From the NCBI GenBank assembly GCA_034433305.1, contig DAOUAM010000053.1, positions 16,868-80,867 on the forward strand: a stretch of 64,000 nt of DNA, given 5' to 3'. Origin of the DNA: DAOUAM01 sp034433305. Its GTDB lineage: Bacteria; Chloroflexota; Dehalococcoidia; Lucifugimonadales; DAOUAM01. A program made the position numbers and the translations under genes. The notes below the pieces were generated by a model that was given only the letters and a program-made list of their open reading frames with translations, did not search any database and had not been told where the DNA came from. Of this stretch, positions 52,243 through 61,392 are shown one piece after another (position 1 is the stretch's first letter; the number at the start of each line of letters is the position of its first letter).

Positions 52243-52570
52243 GGGGCGCTTTACCAGCCGACGCGCAGTGGCCAGATAGGCTCCAGGAACACCCTGGCGC
52301 CGGAATGTAATGTAATTCACAAACCGTGAGAATCGCGTGAGGAACTGGTGCCACTGTGTGAGGATTTCATGAATAGGGTCTTCAGGCACCGATTGATTCG
52401 GTTGGCAAAGAGGGACACGCAGTCAGTGGCCTTGCAAGCCCTTCCCTATTCTCTGTGCTGGCGCGCCAGGGATGTGCGGCCTCTGTGTCAGGCCCGCAGG
52501 TAGGGCCACCCTGGACAGCGGTCGACGCCGGCAGTCCCGGGCTGCTCAAGCCATCCAGACAGCACGCTGG

Positions 52571-53677
52571 CTAGATGGCCCACTTCTCCACCGAGTAGGG
52601 GTTAAGCTCCAGGCCGAGGCCCGGCTTGTCGGGGAAGGGGGACCACATGCCGTCCTTCTGCTGCGGGAACTCGGTGTACCAGACGCGGTCGCCTTCCAGG
52701 GCCGTGTTCATGTACTCCACTACCTTCAGGTTGGGCGTGGCGCAGGCCAGGTGGAGGTGCACAAGCTGCACGGCATGGGGCGCCACGGGCAGGTTGAAGG
52801 CGTGGGCCATGTGGGCTACCTTCATCCACTCAGTGACGCCGCCCACGCGGCCAACGTCGGGCTGCACGATGTCGGCGCCGCCGCTGGCGATGAGCTCCTT
52901 GAAGCCGAACTTGGTGTACTCATGCTCTCCTGTGGCCACCGGGATGTTGATGGCGGCCCGGATTTCGGCCAGGCCCTGGATGTCATCGGCCAGGACAGGC
53001 TCCTCGAACCAGCCCACCTGGAACTGCTCGAACTCCCGGGCCATGTAGATGGCCTGCTTGGCGTAGTAGCCGTTGTTGGCGTCAATGTAGATGGCCACGT
53101 CGTCGCCCACGGCCTTGCGCACGGCGGCCAGGCGCTGGATGTCCTCCCGCTCCGACTTGCCGAAGTCCTTGCCCACCTTCATCTTGACGCGCTGGATGCC
53201 CTGCTCCACGTAGCCCACCATCTCCTTCACCAGCTCTTCCTGGGTGAAGTTGGTCCAGCCACCGCTGCCGTAGATGGGCACCGCGTCGGTGTAGGGACCG
53301 AGGAGCTTGTAGAGCGGGAGGCCCACCGCCTTGGCCTTGAGGTCCCACAGGCCGATGTCCACCGCCGAAAGGGCGCAGAAGGCGACGCCCTTGCGGCCAT
53401 ACCCGCGGACGTGCCAGAACATGTCGTTCCACAGCTTCTCGATATTGAGGGGGTCCTGGCCGACCAGCAGGTCCTTCAGGCCGCCCTCGATGACCTGCCG
53501 CACGCCCGGCGACGCCTGGCCGATGCCCAGGCCCTCTACGCCCTGGTCGGTCTTGATGTGGACGAAGAGCTGGGCGCGCCCGCCAGCGCCAGGCCGCGGG
53601 GGCGGTATGGTGGCATCCTGGATGGGCCGCGTGTGAGGATAGAAAAGTACTGTGGTGGAAACGTCGGTGATCCTCAT
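52571..53677 (-). CDS. Enolase-superfamily (mandelate racemase/muconate lactonizing) enzyme
   Basis: 368 residues with the capping domain (1-125) and the modified TIM barrel. Catalytic features: KMK (Lys165/Lys167), metal ligands Asp199 (YIDANNGY), Glu225 (WFEEPV) and Glu251 (TGEHEYT), then Asp274 (QPDVGRVGG) and His301 (APHAVQ), the His-Asp dyad of the mandelate racemase subgroup. Most such enzymes dehydrate sugar acids. The substrate is unknown. The second enolase-superfamily gene lies 46 bases upstream on the same strand, sharing a promoter at 54990-55018. Confidence 0.92.
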   Translation of the reverse strand: MRITDVSTTVLFYPHTRPIQDATIPPPRPGAGGRAQLFVHIKTDQGVEGLGIGQASPGVRQVIEGGLKDLLVGQDPLNIEKLWNDMFWHVRGYGRKGVAFCALSAVDIGLWDLKAKAVGLPLYKLLGPYTDAVPIYGSGGWTNFTQEELVKEMVGYVEQGIQRVKMKVGKDFGKSEREDIQRLAAVRKAVGDDVAIYIDANNGYYAKQAIYMAREFEQFQVGWFEEPVLADDIQGLAEIRAAINIPVATGEHEYTKFGFKELIASGGADIVQPDVGRVGGVTEWMKVAHMAHAFNLPVAPHAVQLVHLHLACATPNLKVVEYMNTALEGDRVWYTEFPQQKDGMWSPFPDKPGLGLELNPYSVEKWAI

Positions 53678-53723
53678 GATTGCTCCCTGTTACTCACCAG
53701 CTTTAGACTTGCCGCCAGGTGAC

Positions 53724-54926
53724 TCACTGGTCACGCCAGCTAAGCACGCGCTCCCTGGCGACCTTGCTTTCGTCTATCACCAGGCCCAGGCCGGGCTTGT
53801 CCAGCCACGAGACCTGCACCGCGCCGTTCCTGGGCTCGATGCGGTCCTTGAGGAAGAACTGGTGGACCTGGTTCCACTTGATAAGGTACTCCTGTATGGG
53901 GCAAACGCTGGGCGGCTGCGACGCGATGAGGTGGGCCGTGGCGTGGGTGGAGTGCCCGTGGGGTATTACAGGCAGGTCAAAGGTGGAGGCCAGGGCACAG
54001 ATTTTCAGCGTCTCGCTGATGCCACCGGCCCAGTAGATGTCGGGCTGGAGGATGTCCATGGCCCTGTTCTCCACGATGTAGCGGAAGCCCCAGCGGGTGT
54101 ACTCGTGCTCGCCACCAGAGATGAGTATGGGAGAGGCCCGCTGTACCTGGATGTAGCTGTCCAGCTTGTCGGCCAGCACTGGCTCCTCCAGCCAGCGGAC
54201 GTTGTACTCGGCCAGGCGCTGGGCCATCTTGATGCTGTAAGGCACGTCCCAACTGCTCCAGGCGTCCAGCATGATGTCCACGTCATCGCCCACGGCCTCG
54301 CGCAGGGTCTGGGCCAGCTTCAGGTTGCGGGCCACGCCCTCGGGGCCGTCGGCGGGGCCGTCCCGGAAGAACCACTTGGTCGCCCTGTAGCCCTGGGCCA
54401 CTATCTCCCTGGCCCTGCGCTTGACGTCCTCGGGCTGTATGGAGTAGCCCAGGGCGCTGGCGTAGGCCGGTATCTGGTCGCGGGTGGGGCCGCCCAACAG
54501 CCGGTACACTGGCTGGCCGAGCCACTTGCCCTTGAGGTCCCACAGGCCGCAGTCCACGACACTGATGGCCATCATGGTCTCGCCCTTGCGCCCGTGGATA
54601 GCGGCGCGGTACATCTGGTCCCAGAGTAGCTCGATGGCGCGCGGGTCGGCGCCCATGAGGATGGGCCGGAGCTGGGTGTCTATGATGAAGGCCTCCATGC
54701 GCGAGCATGGCCCGCTGATGCCCACCACACCCTCGTCGGTATGGATTTCCAGGAAGGCGGAGCGCATCCTGTACCTGCCGTTGCCCAGGCTGGTGGAGTA
54801 GCCTGGGCCTTGCGCCCTGTACTGTGGGTAGATGTCAATGGGCCGTACCAGCCTCTCTTCCCAGAAGGGGTCCGGGTGCTCCATGGTCCCCTCGAACTCA
54901 CGCACACGCAAGTCGGTGATTTTCAT
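53724..54926 (-). CDS. Enolase-superfamily enzyme, L-rhamnonate dehydratase-like
   Basis: 400 residues. Barrel motif YRATKWFFRDGPADGPEG (Lys in KWFF) is typical of the rhamnonate dehydratase-like group, in place of KxK. Numbered from the chosen start, metal ligands are Asp221 (MLDAWSSWD), Glu247 (WLEEPV) and Glu273 (SGGEHEYTRWG), with Asp296 (QPDIYWAGG) and His323 (IPHGHSTHA). A sugar-acid dehydratase role is likely, but the substrate is not certain. Start: the second ATG (54926) has AGGAG six bases upstream; the first (54932) would sit on the ribosome site. Confidence 0.9.
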   Translation of the reverse strand: MKITDLRVREFEGTMEHPDPFWEERLVRPIDIYPQYRAQGPGYSTSLGNGRYRMRSAFLEIHTDEGVVGISGPCSRMEAFIIDTQLRPILMGADPRAIELLWDQMYRAAIHGRKGETMMAISVVDCGLWDLKGKWLGQPVYRLLGGPTRDQIPAYASALGYSIQPEDVKRRAREIVAQGYRATKWFFRDGPADGPEGVARNLKLAQTLREAVGDDVDIMLDAWSSWDVPYSIKMAQRLAEYNVRWLEEPVLADKLDSYIQVQRASPILISGGEHEYTRWGFRYIVENRAMDILQPDIYWAGGISETLKICALASTFDLPVIPHGHSTHATAHLIASQPPSVCPIQEYLIKWNQVHQFFLKDRIEPRNGAVQVSWLDKPGLGLVIDESKVARERVLSWRDQ

Positions 54927-54989
54927 GGGCATCTCCTGGTCTTGAGGTTGGACTTGATGGGCCGCAGTACAGCCTCCAAGAGTACTTGA

Positions 54990-55018
54990 AGTATAGTCTC
55001 GCGTCCAGGCACGGTCAA
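54990..55018 (-). promoter_or_regulatory. Predicted promoter of the enolase-superfamily gene pair
   Basis: Minus strand TTGACC (55013-55018), a 17-base spacer and TATACT (54990-54995), about 64 bases upstream of the first gene. Confidence 0.75.
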
Positions 55019-55062
55019 CCAGAGCGAGAGGTCACCCGGCCTGAGAGCACCCGACGGCCAGC

Positions 55063-55091
55063 TTGACGCCTCGAAGGTGCCGTGCTAGCAT
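55063..55091 (+). promoter_or_regulatory. Predicted ribF promoter
   Basis: TTGACG (55063-55068), a 17-base spacer and TAGCAT (55086-55091), back to back with the minus-strand promoter of the enolase-superfamily pair. The leader to the ribF ATG is about 145 bases; no FMN riboswitch consensus was recognised. Confidence 0.5.
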
Positions 55092-55241
55092 CCCAGCTAG
55101 TACAGGACTGTGCATCTCCTGGCGGACAACTATACACTTGCCTTGCCCGGGCATTGCCTTCGCCAGGGGCGCCAGGGCAGTCGCCGCGACAGGAGGCGGC
55201 ACCAGGGACGGCCTTAGCCTGCGGTCCCGAAGAAGCAGCAG

Positions 55242-56180
55242 ATGAAGATAGCTCACGAACTGGCCGACCAGGCCCCCGAGCGAGACTCGGTCCTCGCGGT
55301 TGGAGTCTTTGATGGCGTACACAGAGGGCACCAGCACCTTCTAGCCCGCCTGGTCGCCAGGGCAGCCAGCAGTTCCCGTAGCGCCGGAGTCATCACCTTT
55401 CGCAACCATCCCGCCTCGGTCCTCAGGCCGGACTTTCAGCCCTGTTATATCACCACCCTGGAGGAGCGCGTCCGGCTCCTGAAGAAGGCCGGGGTGGACT
55501 TCGTGGTGCCAGTCACCTTTGACCTGGAGCTGTCCAGGCTTCGGGCAAGGGACTTCGTGGTCCTGCTGACGGAGCGTCTCCGCATGCGCGCCCTGGTCGT
55601 CGGCCCCGATTTCGCCATGGGACACAAGCGCGAGGGCGACGCCAGAGTGCTGGCCGGGCTGGGCCAGGAGCTTGGCTTCTCCGTGGAGGTGGTGGAACCC
55701 CTGACCGAGGCGGGCGTGGCCGTCAAGAGCACGGCCATTCGCCAGGCCATCGCCAGGGGCCAGATGGACTGGGCCGCCTCTATGTTGGGCCGCAGCTTCG
55801 TCCTGAAAGGCACTGTCGTCCGTGGCCTGGGCAGGGGCCGCAAGCTGGGCTACCCCACCGCCAACCTGGAGGTGCCGCCGGGAATGGCCGTGCCCGGCGA
55901 TGGTATCTACGCTACCTGGGCCTGGGTGGACGGCAAGCCCTATATGGCTGCCACCAGCATCGGCACCCGGCCCACCTTCAGCGAGGGCATCCGCACCATA
56001 GAGACCTATATTCTCGACTTCTCAGGCGACCTGTACCACAAAGTGGTCGGCCTGGAGTTTGTACGCAGGCTGAGGGACGAGCTGGCCTTCAGCAGCGTCG
56101 AGGCCCTGCTGGAGCAGATCGCCCGGGATGTGGAGGCCACAAGGCAGGCCCTGGAAGCCAGCCCGACGCGTGCACGCTGA
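55242..56180 (+). CDS. ribF: Bifunctional riboflavin kinase / FAD synthetase
   Basis: 312 residues. The N-terminal FAD synthetase (nucleotidyltransferase) domain has GVFDGVHRGHQHLLARL, ITFRNHPASVLRP and VVGPDFAMGHKREGD. The C-terminal riboflavin kinase domain has VRGLGRGRKLGYPTANLEVP, GIYATWAWVDGKPYMAATSIGTRPTF and ETYILDFSGDLYHKVVGLEFVRRLRDELAFSSVEAL. It makes FMN then FAD. Length and motifs are complete. Confidence 0.95.
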   Translation: MKIAHELADQAPERDSVLAVGVFDGVHRGHQHLLARLVARAASSSRSAGVITFRNHPASVLRPDFQPCYITTLEERVRLLKKAGVDFVVPVTFDLELSRLRARDFVVLLTERLRMRALVVGPDFAMGHKREGDARVLAGLGQELGFSVEVVEPLTEAGVAVKSTAIRQAIARGQMDWAASMLGRSFVLKGTVVRGLGRGRKLGYPTANLEVPPGMAVPGDGIYATWAWVDGKPYMAATSIGTRPTFSEGIRTIETYILDFSGDLYHKVVGLEFVRRLRDELAFSSVEALLEQIARDVEATRQALEASPTRAR

Positions 56181-56717
56181 GGCCGCCAGCCACGGACCCC
56201 TCCGGGGTGAGGTTCGCCCCAGCTTTGCCCCACGAGAGAAGTGCCATGTGGCTGACCCCGAGTGACCAGCGGTGACATGCCGCCGGCATGAGGCACCTCC
56301 CCACACCTCCTGAGTCCCTCGGCAGTTCCGCCTAAGCAGGCCGCCCCGCGTTGACTAAATTTTCGCGCCAGTCTTTAACTTAGCGGAAACCATGGTACCC
56401 TTAGGATTAGAACACCTGACAAGACTTCTCATGCCGCCCCCGGGAAAGTACAGGACCTGACCTGGACTTGTCCCAGGTAGTGAGGATGGAAGGCTCGCCA
56501 GCACCGGGGCTTCAGGCCACGTCCTTCTCAGGCACTGGCCTGGCTTGCAGCGCGGGCCGCCGCATTCCCTGGTGGACTTGCGCGGCGCTGGCAGCTTCCC
56601 TACAAGGACGTCCCTGCTTGTGTCCATATCTATATAAGGCGGGCCGGCCTTTCGCCCCGGCCCCTCTGACTGGGGTGTGGAGCGTTGGTCAGGAGTAATG
56701 TCGAAGGAGGAATTGAC
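56181..56717. other. Intergenic leader region upstream of pckA
   Basis: About 540 bases without a credible gene; a long minus-strand open frame across its right part is the antisense of pckA. Possible promoter elements are TTGACT (56351-56356) with TTAACT 18 bases on, and TATATAA near 56630-56638 just upstream of pckA. Neither is strong. Confidence 0.4.
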
Positions 56718-58343
56718 ATGGCGACCGCACTGGTCGGGTTTATCAGGGACCTGGAAAAGCGAGAGAATGTACAACTCATGGATGTCCAGGAGCTGGCGAC
56801 GCAGGCCAGGCCATTTGGCAGGCCAACGGCGCACGGTGGCCTTTCCTTTTTCTCCAACGTCCGCAACAGGAGTGCCAGCCAGTCGGTGACCATCGGCAGC
56901 GAGCGGGTGAGGGATAGAGCACTCAATGCGGGGCAGAAGGCTATCCTCTCCAGGCTGGACACCACCCTGAACACGCTCCAGGAGTACCTCAAGGTAGCGC
57001 CTCTCCTTTGTGTCAAGCGCACCATCGGCGATAACAGCACCTTCAATCCCAAGTGCAACCTCTACCTGTCCACGCAGCGGCAGGACAACGTGCGGCAGGC
57101 ATACCTGTGGGCTATGACGTTGAGGGACTACGACCCTCTGGCTGCAGGCCCCGAGCTTTACCTGGTGTGCATCCCCGAGTGGCCAGAGCACGACAGACAG
57201 GTGCTGGTGTTCCCGGAGGACAGGCTGACCATCGTGCTGGGCATGGACTACGTGGGCGAGGTCAAGATGGGCTTCCTGCGCATGGCCATGTGGGAAGCCA
57301 AGCAGCAGGGCATGCTCAGCCTCCACGCAGGCTCCAAGCTCGTCAGGGCCTACCAGGGCGATGGACGCACGCGCCGCTACGGCATGCTGTTCTTCGGCCT
57401 TTCGGGCACCGGCAAGACTACCCATTCCTGCCACCAGCACGGCCTCGGACAGGACGGCGAGGGCGTAGAGATCCTGCAGGACGACATCGTTTTCCTGAGA
57501 CAGGATGGCTCGGCCTATGGCACCGAGCAGGGGTTCTACCTCAAGACCGAGGGCATCCGGCCTGAGAACCAGCCCATTATCTTCCAGGGGCTGTGCACGC
57601 CCGAGGCCCTCTTCGAGAATGTCATGGTGGACTACCAGGGCAGAGTTGACTTCAACAACCTGACCCTGGGCAGCAACGGCCGCGCGGTAATCCCCAGGCA
57701 CGTCCTGGCACCATTCATCTCGGAGAGCATCAACCTGCCACCCCTCAGCGAGCTTGATGGCCTGATTGTGGCCTTCATCACCCGCAGGATGACGGTGTTG
57801 CCCATCGTGTCCAGGCTTTCCCCCGAGCAGGCCGCCGCCGCTTTCATGCTGGGCGAGAGCATCGAGACCAGCGCGGGAGACCCGCGCCGGGCCGGCGAGT
57901 CGGTGCGCGTGGTGGGCACCAACCCCTTCCTCATTGGCGACGAGGTAGAGGAAGGCAACTGGTTCTACGACTTCCTCAAGCGCCACGAGGACAGGGTCCA
58001 GTGTTACCTCCTCAACACCGGCGGCGTGGGCGAGATCAGGGAGCGCACCGCCGATGGACAGCCCGTCGTCAAGCAAAAGACTCTCAGGGTCGCCATTGAC
58101 GAGATGGCCTCCATTATCCGGGGCGTCGTCCGAGGGAGCATCCAGTGGCAGCGGGAGCCTGACTTCGGTACCCTGGTACCCGGCTCCGTGGATGGCGTTG
58201 ACATGGGCAAGTTCCACCTCAAGAACTTCTACACCGCAGACCAGGCCAGGGAGTACGTCGCCAGGCTCAAGCAGGAGCGCCAGGAGTGGGTGTCCCGCTT
58301 TCCGGGGCTGCGCAAAGAGATCGTGGAATCCCTGGCCTGCTAA
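56718..58343 (+). CDS. pckA: Phosphoenolpyruvate carboxykinase (ATP)
   Basis: 541 residues. It converts oxaloacetate plus ATP to PEP, the entry to gluconeogenesis. The kinase P-loop is FFGLSGTGKTTHS. Other PEPCK(ATP) features are KCNLYLSTQRQDNVRQAYLWAM, VLGMDYVGEVKMGFLRMAMWEAKQQGMLSLHAGSK (metal Lys/His), LQDDIVFLRQDGSAYGTEQGFYLKTEGI, and GGVGEIRER near the end. The N-terminal half differs from the E. coli type but the active-site pieces are in order. The start ATG 56718 has GGAGGAATTGAC upstream. Malate synthase follows after 54 bases. Confidence 0.93.
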   Translation: MATALVGFIRDLEKRENVQLMDVQELATQARPFGRPTAHGGLSFFSNVRNRSASQSVTIGSERVRDRALNAGQKAILSRLDTTLNTLQEYLKVAPLLCVKRTIGDNSTFNPKCNLYLSTQRQDNVRQAYLWAMTLRDYDPLAAGPELYLVCIPEWPEHDRQVLVFPEDRLTIVLGMDYVGEVKMGFLRMAMWEAKQQGMLSLHAGSKLVRAYQGDGRTRRYGMLFFGLSGTGKTTHSCHQHGLGQDGEGVEILQDDIVFLRQDGSAYGTEQGFYLKTEGIRPENQPIIFQGLCTPEALFENVMVDYQGRVDFNNLTLGSNGRAVIPRHVLAPFISESINLPPLSELDGLIVAFITRRMTVLPIVSRLSPEQAAAAFMLGESIETSAGDPRRAGESVRVVGTNPFLIGDEVEEGNWFYDFLKRHEDRVQCYLLNTGGVGEIRERTADGQPVVKQKTLRVAIDEMASIIRGVVRGSIQWQREPDFGTLVPGSVDGVDMGKFHLKNFYTADQAREYVARLKQERQEWVSRFPGLRKEIVESLAC

Positions 58344-58397
58344 TAGACAAGCAGTGCCAAATCCTGAATAATATCTGGAGTCCGAGGAGGTACTGCC

Positions 58398-60092
58398 GTG
58401 GCTTCACTGGACCGCGTCAAGTTCCCACCACTGGAGGAGGCCAAAGGACTTCTCACTCCAGACTTCCTTGAGTACCTGGTATTCCTGCACGACAGGTTCC
58501 ATGCCAGGGTACACGAGCTGCGGGCGAAGCGCGCCGTGGTGCTGGAGAAGGCCCTGAAGCACCATGTGCTGCCTACCTACCTCCCGTCCTCAGAAGCCAC
58601 CACGGGCAACTGGAAGGTGCCGCCTGTGCCCGAGGACCTGAAGCGGCCCGGTATAGAGATATCAGGCCCCGCCTCCATTACCAGCATGTTCATCAACGCC
58701 CTGAACCCCGGCCCCGAGGGCGTGAGGGCAGAGGGCGACCTGGACGACGACGAAGACTCAGCGGGCCACCGGCTCATAGATACCCTGACGGCGGCCCGCA
58801 ACCGGTTGAAGGCTGTGGAGCGCACCCTTTCCTTCTACAGCACCGAGCGTGGCCGCGAGTACCGGGTCCAGGAGGGCGAGTTGCCCTTCTTCATGCACCG
58901 CGAGCGCGGGCTGCACCTGGACGAGCCTGAGGTAACTGTGGACGGCAAGCCGGTCTGCGCGGCCATCCTGGGCACGGCCCTGACCCTGTATTATGCCGGC
59001 AGGGCGCAGGTGCAGCGCGGCCAGGGCGTTTACTTCTACCTGCCCAAGCTGGAGTCCGCCGAGGAGTGCCGGTTCTACCGCGACCTCTTCGACGCCAGCC
59101 GTGGGCACCTGCGCTATCCCCAGGGTGCCGTCATTCGCGCCATACCGCTCATCGAGTCGCTGCCGGCGGCCTACCAGATGGAGGAGATGCTCTACGAGCT
59201 TGGGCCATACGCCGCCGGGCTGAACGCCGCCCGCTGGGACTACAAGGCCAGCATTCTGGAGTTCGTCATGACCGACCCCAGCGCCGTCTGGCCCGACAGG
59301 TTCGGCGTGGACATCAAGACCACCGATTTCCTGGCCAATGTCTTCCGGCGGCTGGTGGCCATCTGCAACAGGCGCGGCGCTGTGCCCATCGGTGGCATGG
59401 CCACGGCACTGCCCAGCAGGGAAGACGCCGTCAACAAGGCGGCGGCCGCAGCTATCCGCGCCGACAAGGAGTGGGAAGCCCGGCAGGGCTTCGTCAGAGG
59501 GTGGGTCGCCCACATCTTCCACATGAAGACAGCAGCCGACCCCTTCAAGGAGTGGTGGAAGTCGGGCTGGCAGCCCAGTCCCGCCCTGGCAGACCCGGAA
59601 AAGTACCCCGTGGAGGTCAAGGTGCCCCAGGGCCCCATCACCGTGGAGGGCACGCGCCGCAACGCCAGGATGCTCATCGAGTACGTGGAAGGCTGGCTCA
59701 ATGGCCGGGGCGCCAAGGGCATTGACAGTCTGGAGGGCAAGCCTGGCGTCCACCCGGCGCTGATGGAGGACCTGGCCACGGGCCGGATTTCCGTCGCCCA
59801 GATAGCCCAGCGTATCCTCCACAAGGCCAGCGACAGCAACACCGGCCAGGCCCACGACTTCCCCCTGGTCAAGCGCCTGCTCCAGGAGGAGCTGGAGGAC
59901 ATCCTCCGCATCCGCAAGGCCGCGCTGGCCCAGGACCCCAGGGCCTGCGCCGAGGTGGCGGACAGGTACCGCAAGGCCATGAAGATCGCCCTGCGCTGGG
60001 TCAAGAACTACACCGAGCTGGACTTCCGCAGCCTTGGCTCCTACACCCGCGCCGACCTGGAGGCCATAGCCTCCACCCCCGACGCTTTCTAG
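58398..60092 (+). CDS. Malate synthase
   Basis: 564 residues, malate synthase A-like. It condenses glyoxylate and acetyl-CoA to malate. Recognisable parts: LTPDFLEYLVFLHDRFHARVHELRAKR, PDRPGIEISGPAS-type region (RPGIEISGPASITSMFINALNPG), LPKLESAEECRFYRDLF, IRAIPLIESLPAAYQMEEMLYELGPYAAGLNAARWDYKAS with the barrel Glu/Arg/Asp set, GGMATALPSREDAVNKAAAAAIRADKEWEARQGFVRGWVAHIF and the C-terminal VKNYTEL. The GTG start has GAGGAGG upstream. Together with pckA it supports growth on C2 units; isocitrate lyase is not here. Confidence 0.93.
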   Translation: MASLDRVKFPPLEEAKGLLTPDFLEYLVFLHDRFHARVHELRAKRAVVLEKALKHHVLPTYLPSSEATTGNWKVPPVPEDLKRPGIEISGPASITSMFINALNPGPEGVRAEGDLDDDEDSAGHRLIDTLTAARNRLKAVERTLSFYSTERGREYRVQEGELPFFMHRERGLHLDEPEVTVDGKPVCAAILGTALTLYYAGRAQVQRGQGVYFYLPKLESAEECRFYRDLFDASRGHLRYPQGAVIRAIPLIESLPAAYQMEEMLYELGPYAAGLNAARWDYKASILEFVMTDPSAVWPDRFGVDIKTTDFLANVFRRLVAICNRRGAVPIGGMATALPSREDAVNKAAAAAIRADKEWEARQGFVRGWVAHIFHMKTAADPFKEWWKSGWQPSPALADPEKYPVEVKVPQGPITVEGTRRNARMLIEYVEGWLNGRGAKGIDSLEGKPGVHPALMEDLATGRISVAQIAQRILHKASDSNTGQAHDFPLVKRLLQEELEDILRIRKAALAQDPRACAEVADRYRKAMKIALRWVKNYTELDFRSLGSYTRADLEAIASTPDAF

Positions 60093-60104
60093 CTTCTCAG
60101 TCAC

Positions 60105-60145
60105 GTAGCCACGGGCGGGCCTTTCCCTGGCCCGCCCGTGGCTAC
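60105..60145. terminator. 17-bp perfect stem hairpin after malate synthase
   Basis: Arms 60105-60121 and 60129-60145 are exactly complementary, with a 7-base loop. No T-tract follows, so it is either a strong pause/processing structure or a GC-rich repeat ending the pckA-malate synthase transcript. Confidence 0.6.
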
Positions 60146-60248
60146 ACTGGCCAATGTCACACCTCGATTCATATCCCAGGGCCTGCGCCCGCTGTGCTAC
60201 AATCGTTGTTGCCCACATCGGTTGAAGTCCATTGGAGGAATACCTGCC

Positions 60249-61361
60249 GTGAACCTGCGTATCCCCGGTCCTATACCGGTGCCAGAGGACATCCTCGGCG
60301 AGATGTCCAGGCCCATGATTAACCACCGTGGCCCTGAGTTCAAGGACTTGCTGTACCGGGTGACGGACCGGTTGAAGCAGGTGTTCGAGACCAGGGGTGA
60401 CGTGTATATCCTGACCGCGTCAGGGACGGGCGCCATGGAGGCTGCCATCGTCAACACCCTGTCCCCTGGCGACAAGGTGCTATGTGCTACCGTGGGCGCC
60501 TTCGGCGACCGCTTCGCCGAGATAGCCACCCGGTACGGCGCCGACGTCCGCATCCTCAGCTTCACGCTGGGCACCGCCGTGGACGTGGACAGGCTGCGGG
60601 ACGCCCTCAAGGCTGAGCCAGAATTCAAGGCAGTGCTGGTCACCCACAACGAGACCTCCACGGGCGTTACCAACGACCTCAAGGCCATCGCTCAGGTGGT
60701 CAAGGGCGAGTTCGACAAGCTGCTGCTGGTGGACGGCATCAGCAGTGTCTGCTCCATCCCTCTTTCCACCGACGCCTGGGGCTGCGACGTGGTGGCGACG
60801 GCCTCCCAGAAGGGCTGGATGCTGCCGCCCGGGCTGGCCTTCATCAGCTTCAGCCAGAGGGCCTGGCAAGCGCATGCCCAGGCCAGGATGCCCCGGTTCT
60901 ACTTCGACATGGCCGAGTACAAGCACTACCTGGAGATAGGCCAGCCACCCTTCACGCCGGCCGTCTCGGTCTTCTTCGCCCTGGACCTGGCCCTGGACAA
61001 GATACTGAAGGAAGGCATGGGCAGCATCTTCGAGCGCCACGCCAGCATTGGCAAGCTGACCCGCGACGGCGTGAGGGCGCTGGGCCTGTCTATCCTGCCT
61101 GACGAGAAGGTAGCATCTAACACCGTCACCGCCGTCAAAGTCCCCGAGGGCGTGGACGCCCGCAAGCTGCTGGGCATCCTGCGGCAGGAGTACAGCGTGG
61201 AGCTGTCAGGCGGGCAGGCCAAGCTGAGCGGCAAGATATTCCGCATCGGCCACATGGGCTACTGCACGCCCCAGGACATCCAGGAAGTGATGGACGCCCT
61301 CAGGGCCGCCCTGCCCAGGGTCGGGTTCACGCCCTCTGGCGCGGATGCCAGCCGTCGCTGA
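60249..61361 (+). CDS. Class V aminotransferase, alanine/serine-glyoxylate type
   Basis: 370 residues. The family start RIPGPIPVPEDILGEMSRPMINHRGPEF is distinctive of alanine-glyoxylate and serine-glyoxylate aminotransferases. Other features: LTASGTGAMEAAIVNTLSPGDKVL, VLVTHNETSTGVTNDL, LLVDGISSVCSIPLSTDAWGCDVVATASQKGWMLPPG, with the PLP Lys188 in QKGW, and RIGHMGYCTPQDI. It likely exchanges an amino group with glyoxylate, which fits its place after malate synthase. Start: GTG 60249 with GGAGGA upstream; the frame extends to 60138 across the hairpin without support. Confidence 0.9.
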   Translation: MNLRIPGPIPVPEDILGEMSRPMINHRGPEFKDLLYRVTDRLKQVFETRGDVYILTASGTGAMEAAIVNTLSPGDKVLCATVGAFGDRFAEIATRYGADVRILSFTLGTAVDVDRLRDALKAEPEFKAVLVTHNETSTGVTNDLKAIAQVVKGEFDKLLLVDGISSVCSIPLSTDAWGCDVVATASQKGWMLPPGLAFISFSQRAWQAHAQARMPRFYFDMAEYKHYLEIGQPPFTPAVSVFFALDLALDKILKEGMGSIFERHASIGKLTRDGVRALGLSILPDEKVASNTVTAVKVPEGVDARKLLGILRQEYSVELSGGQAKLSGKIFRIGHMGYCTPQDIQEVMDALRAALPRVGFTPSGADASRR

Positions 61362-61392
61362 TTCCCTTCTGTTGGTCTCTCGGGGGGTGCTT

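Noticed and set aside
55092..55241. FMN riboswitch before ribF
   Set aside because: The leader lacks the conserved AGGAUC / multi-stem pattern as far as I can read it.
56355..58217. 620-codon open frame on the minus strand
   Set aside because: Antisense to pckA, whose P-loop and other motifs are clear on plus; the minus translation is low-complexity and extends into non-coding leader. High GC makes such frames common.
58758..60326. 522-codon open frame on the minus strand
   Set aside because: Antisense to malate synthase; His/Gly/Val-rich translation with no family features.
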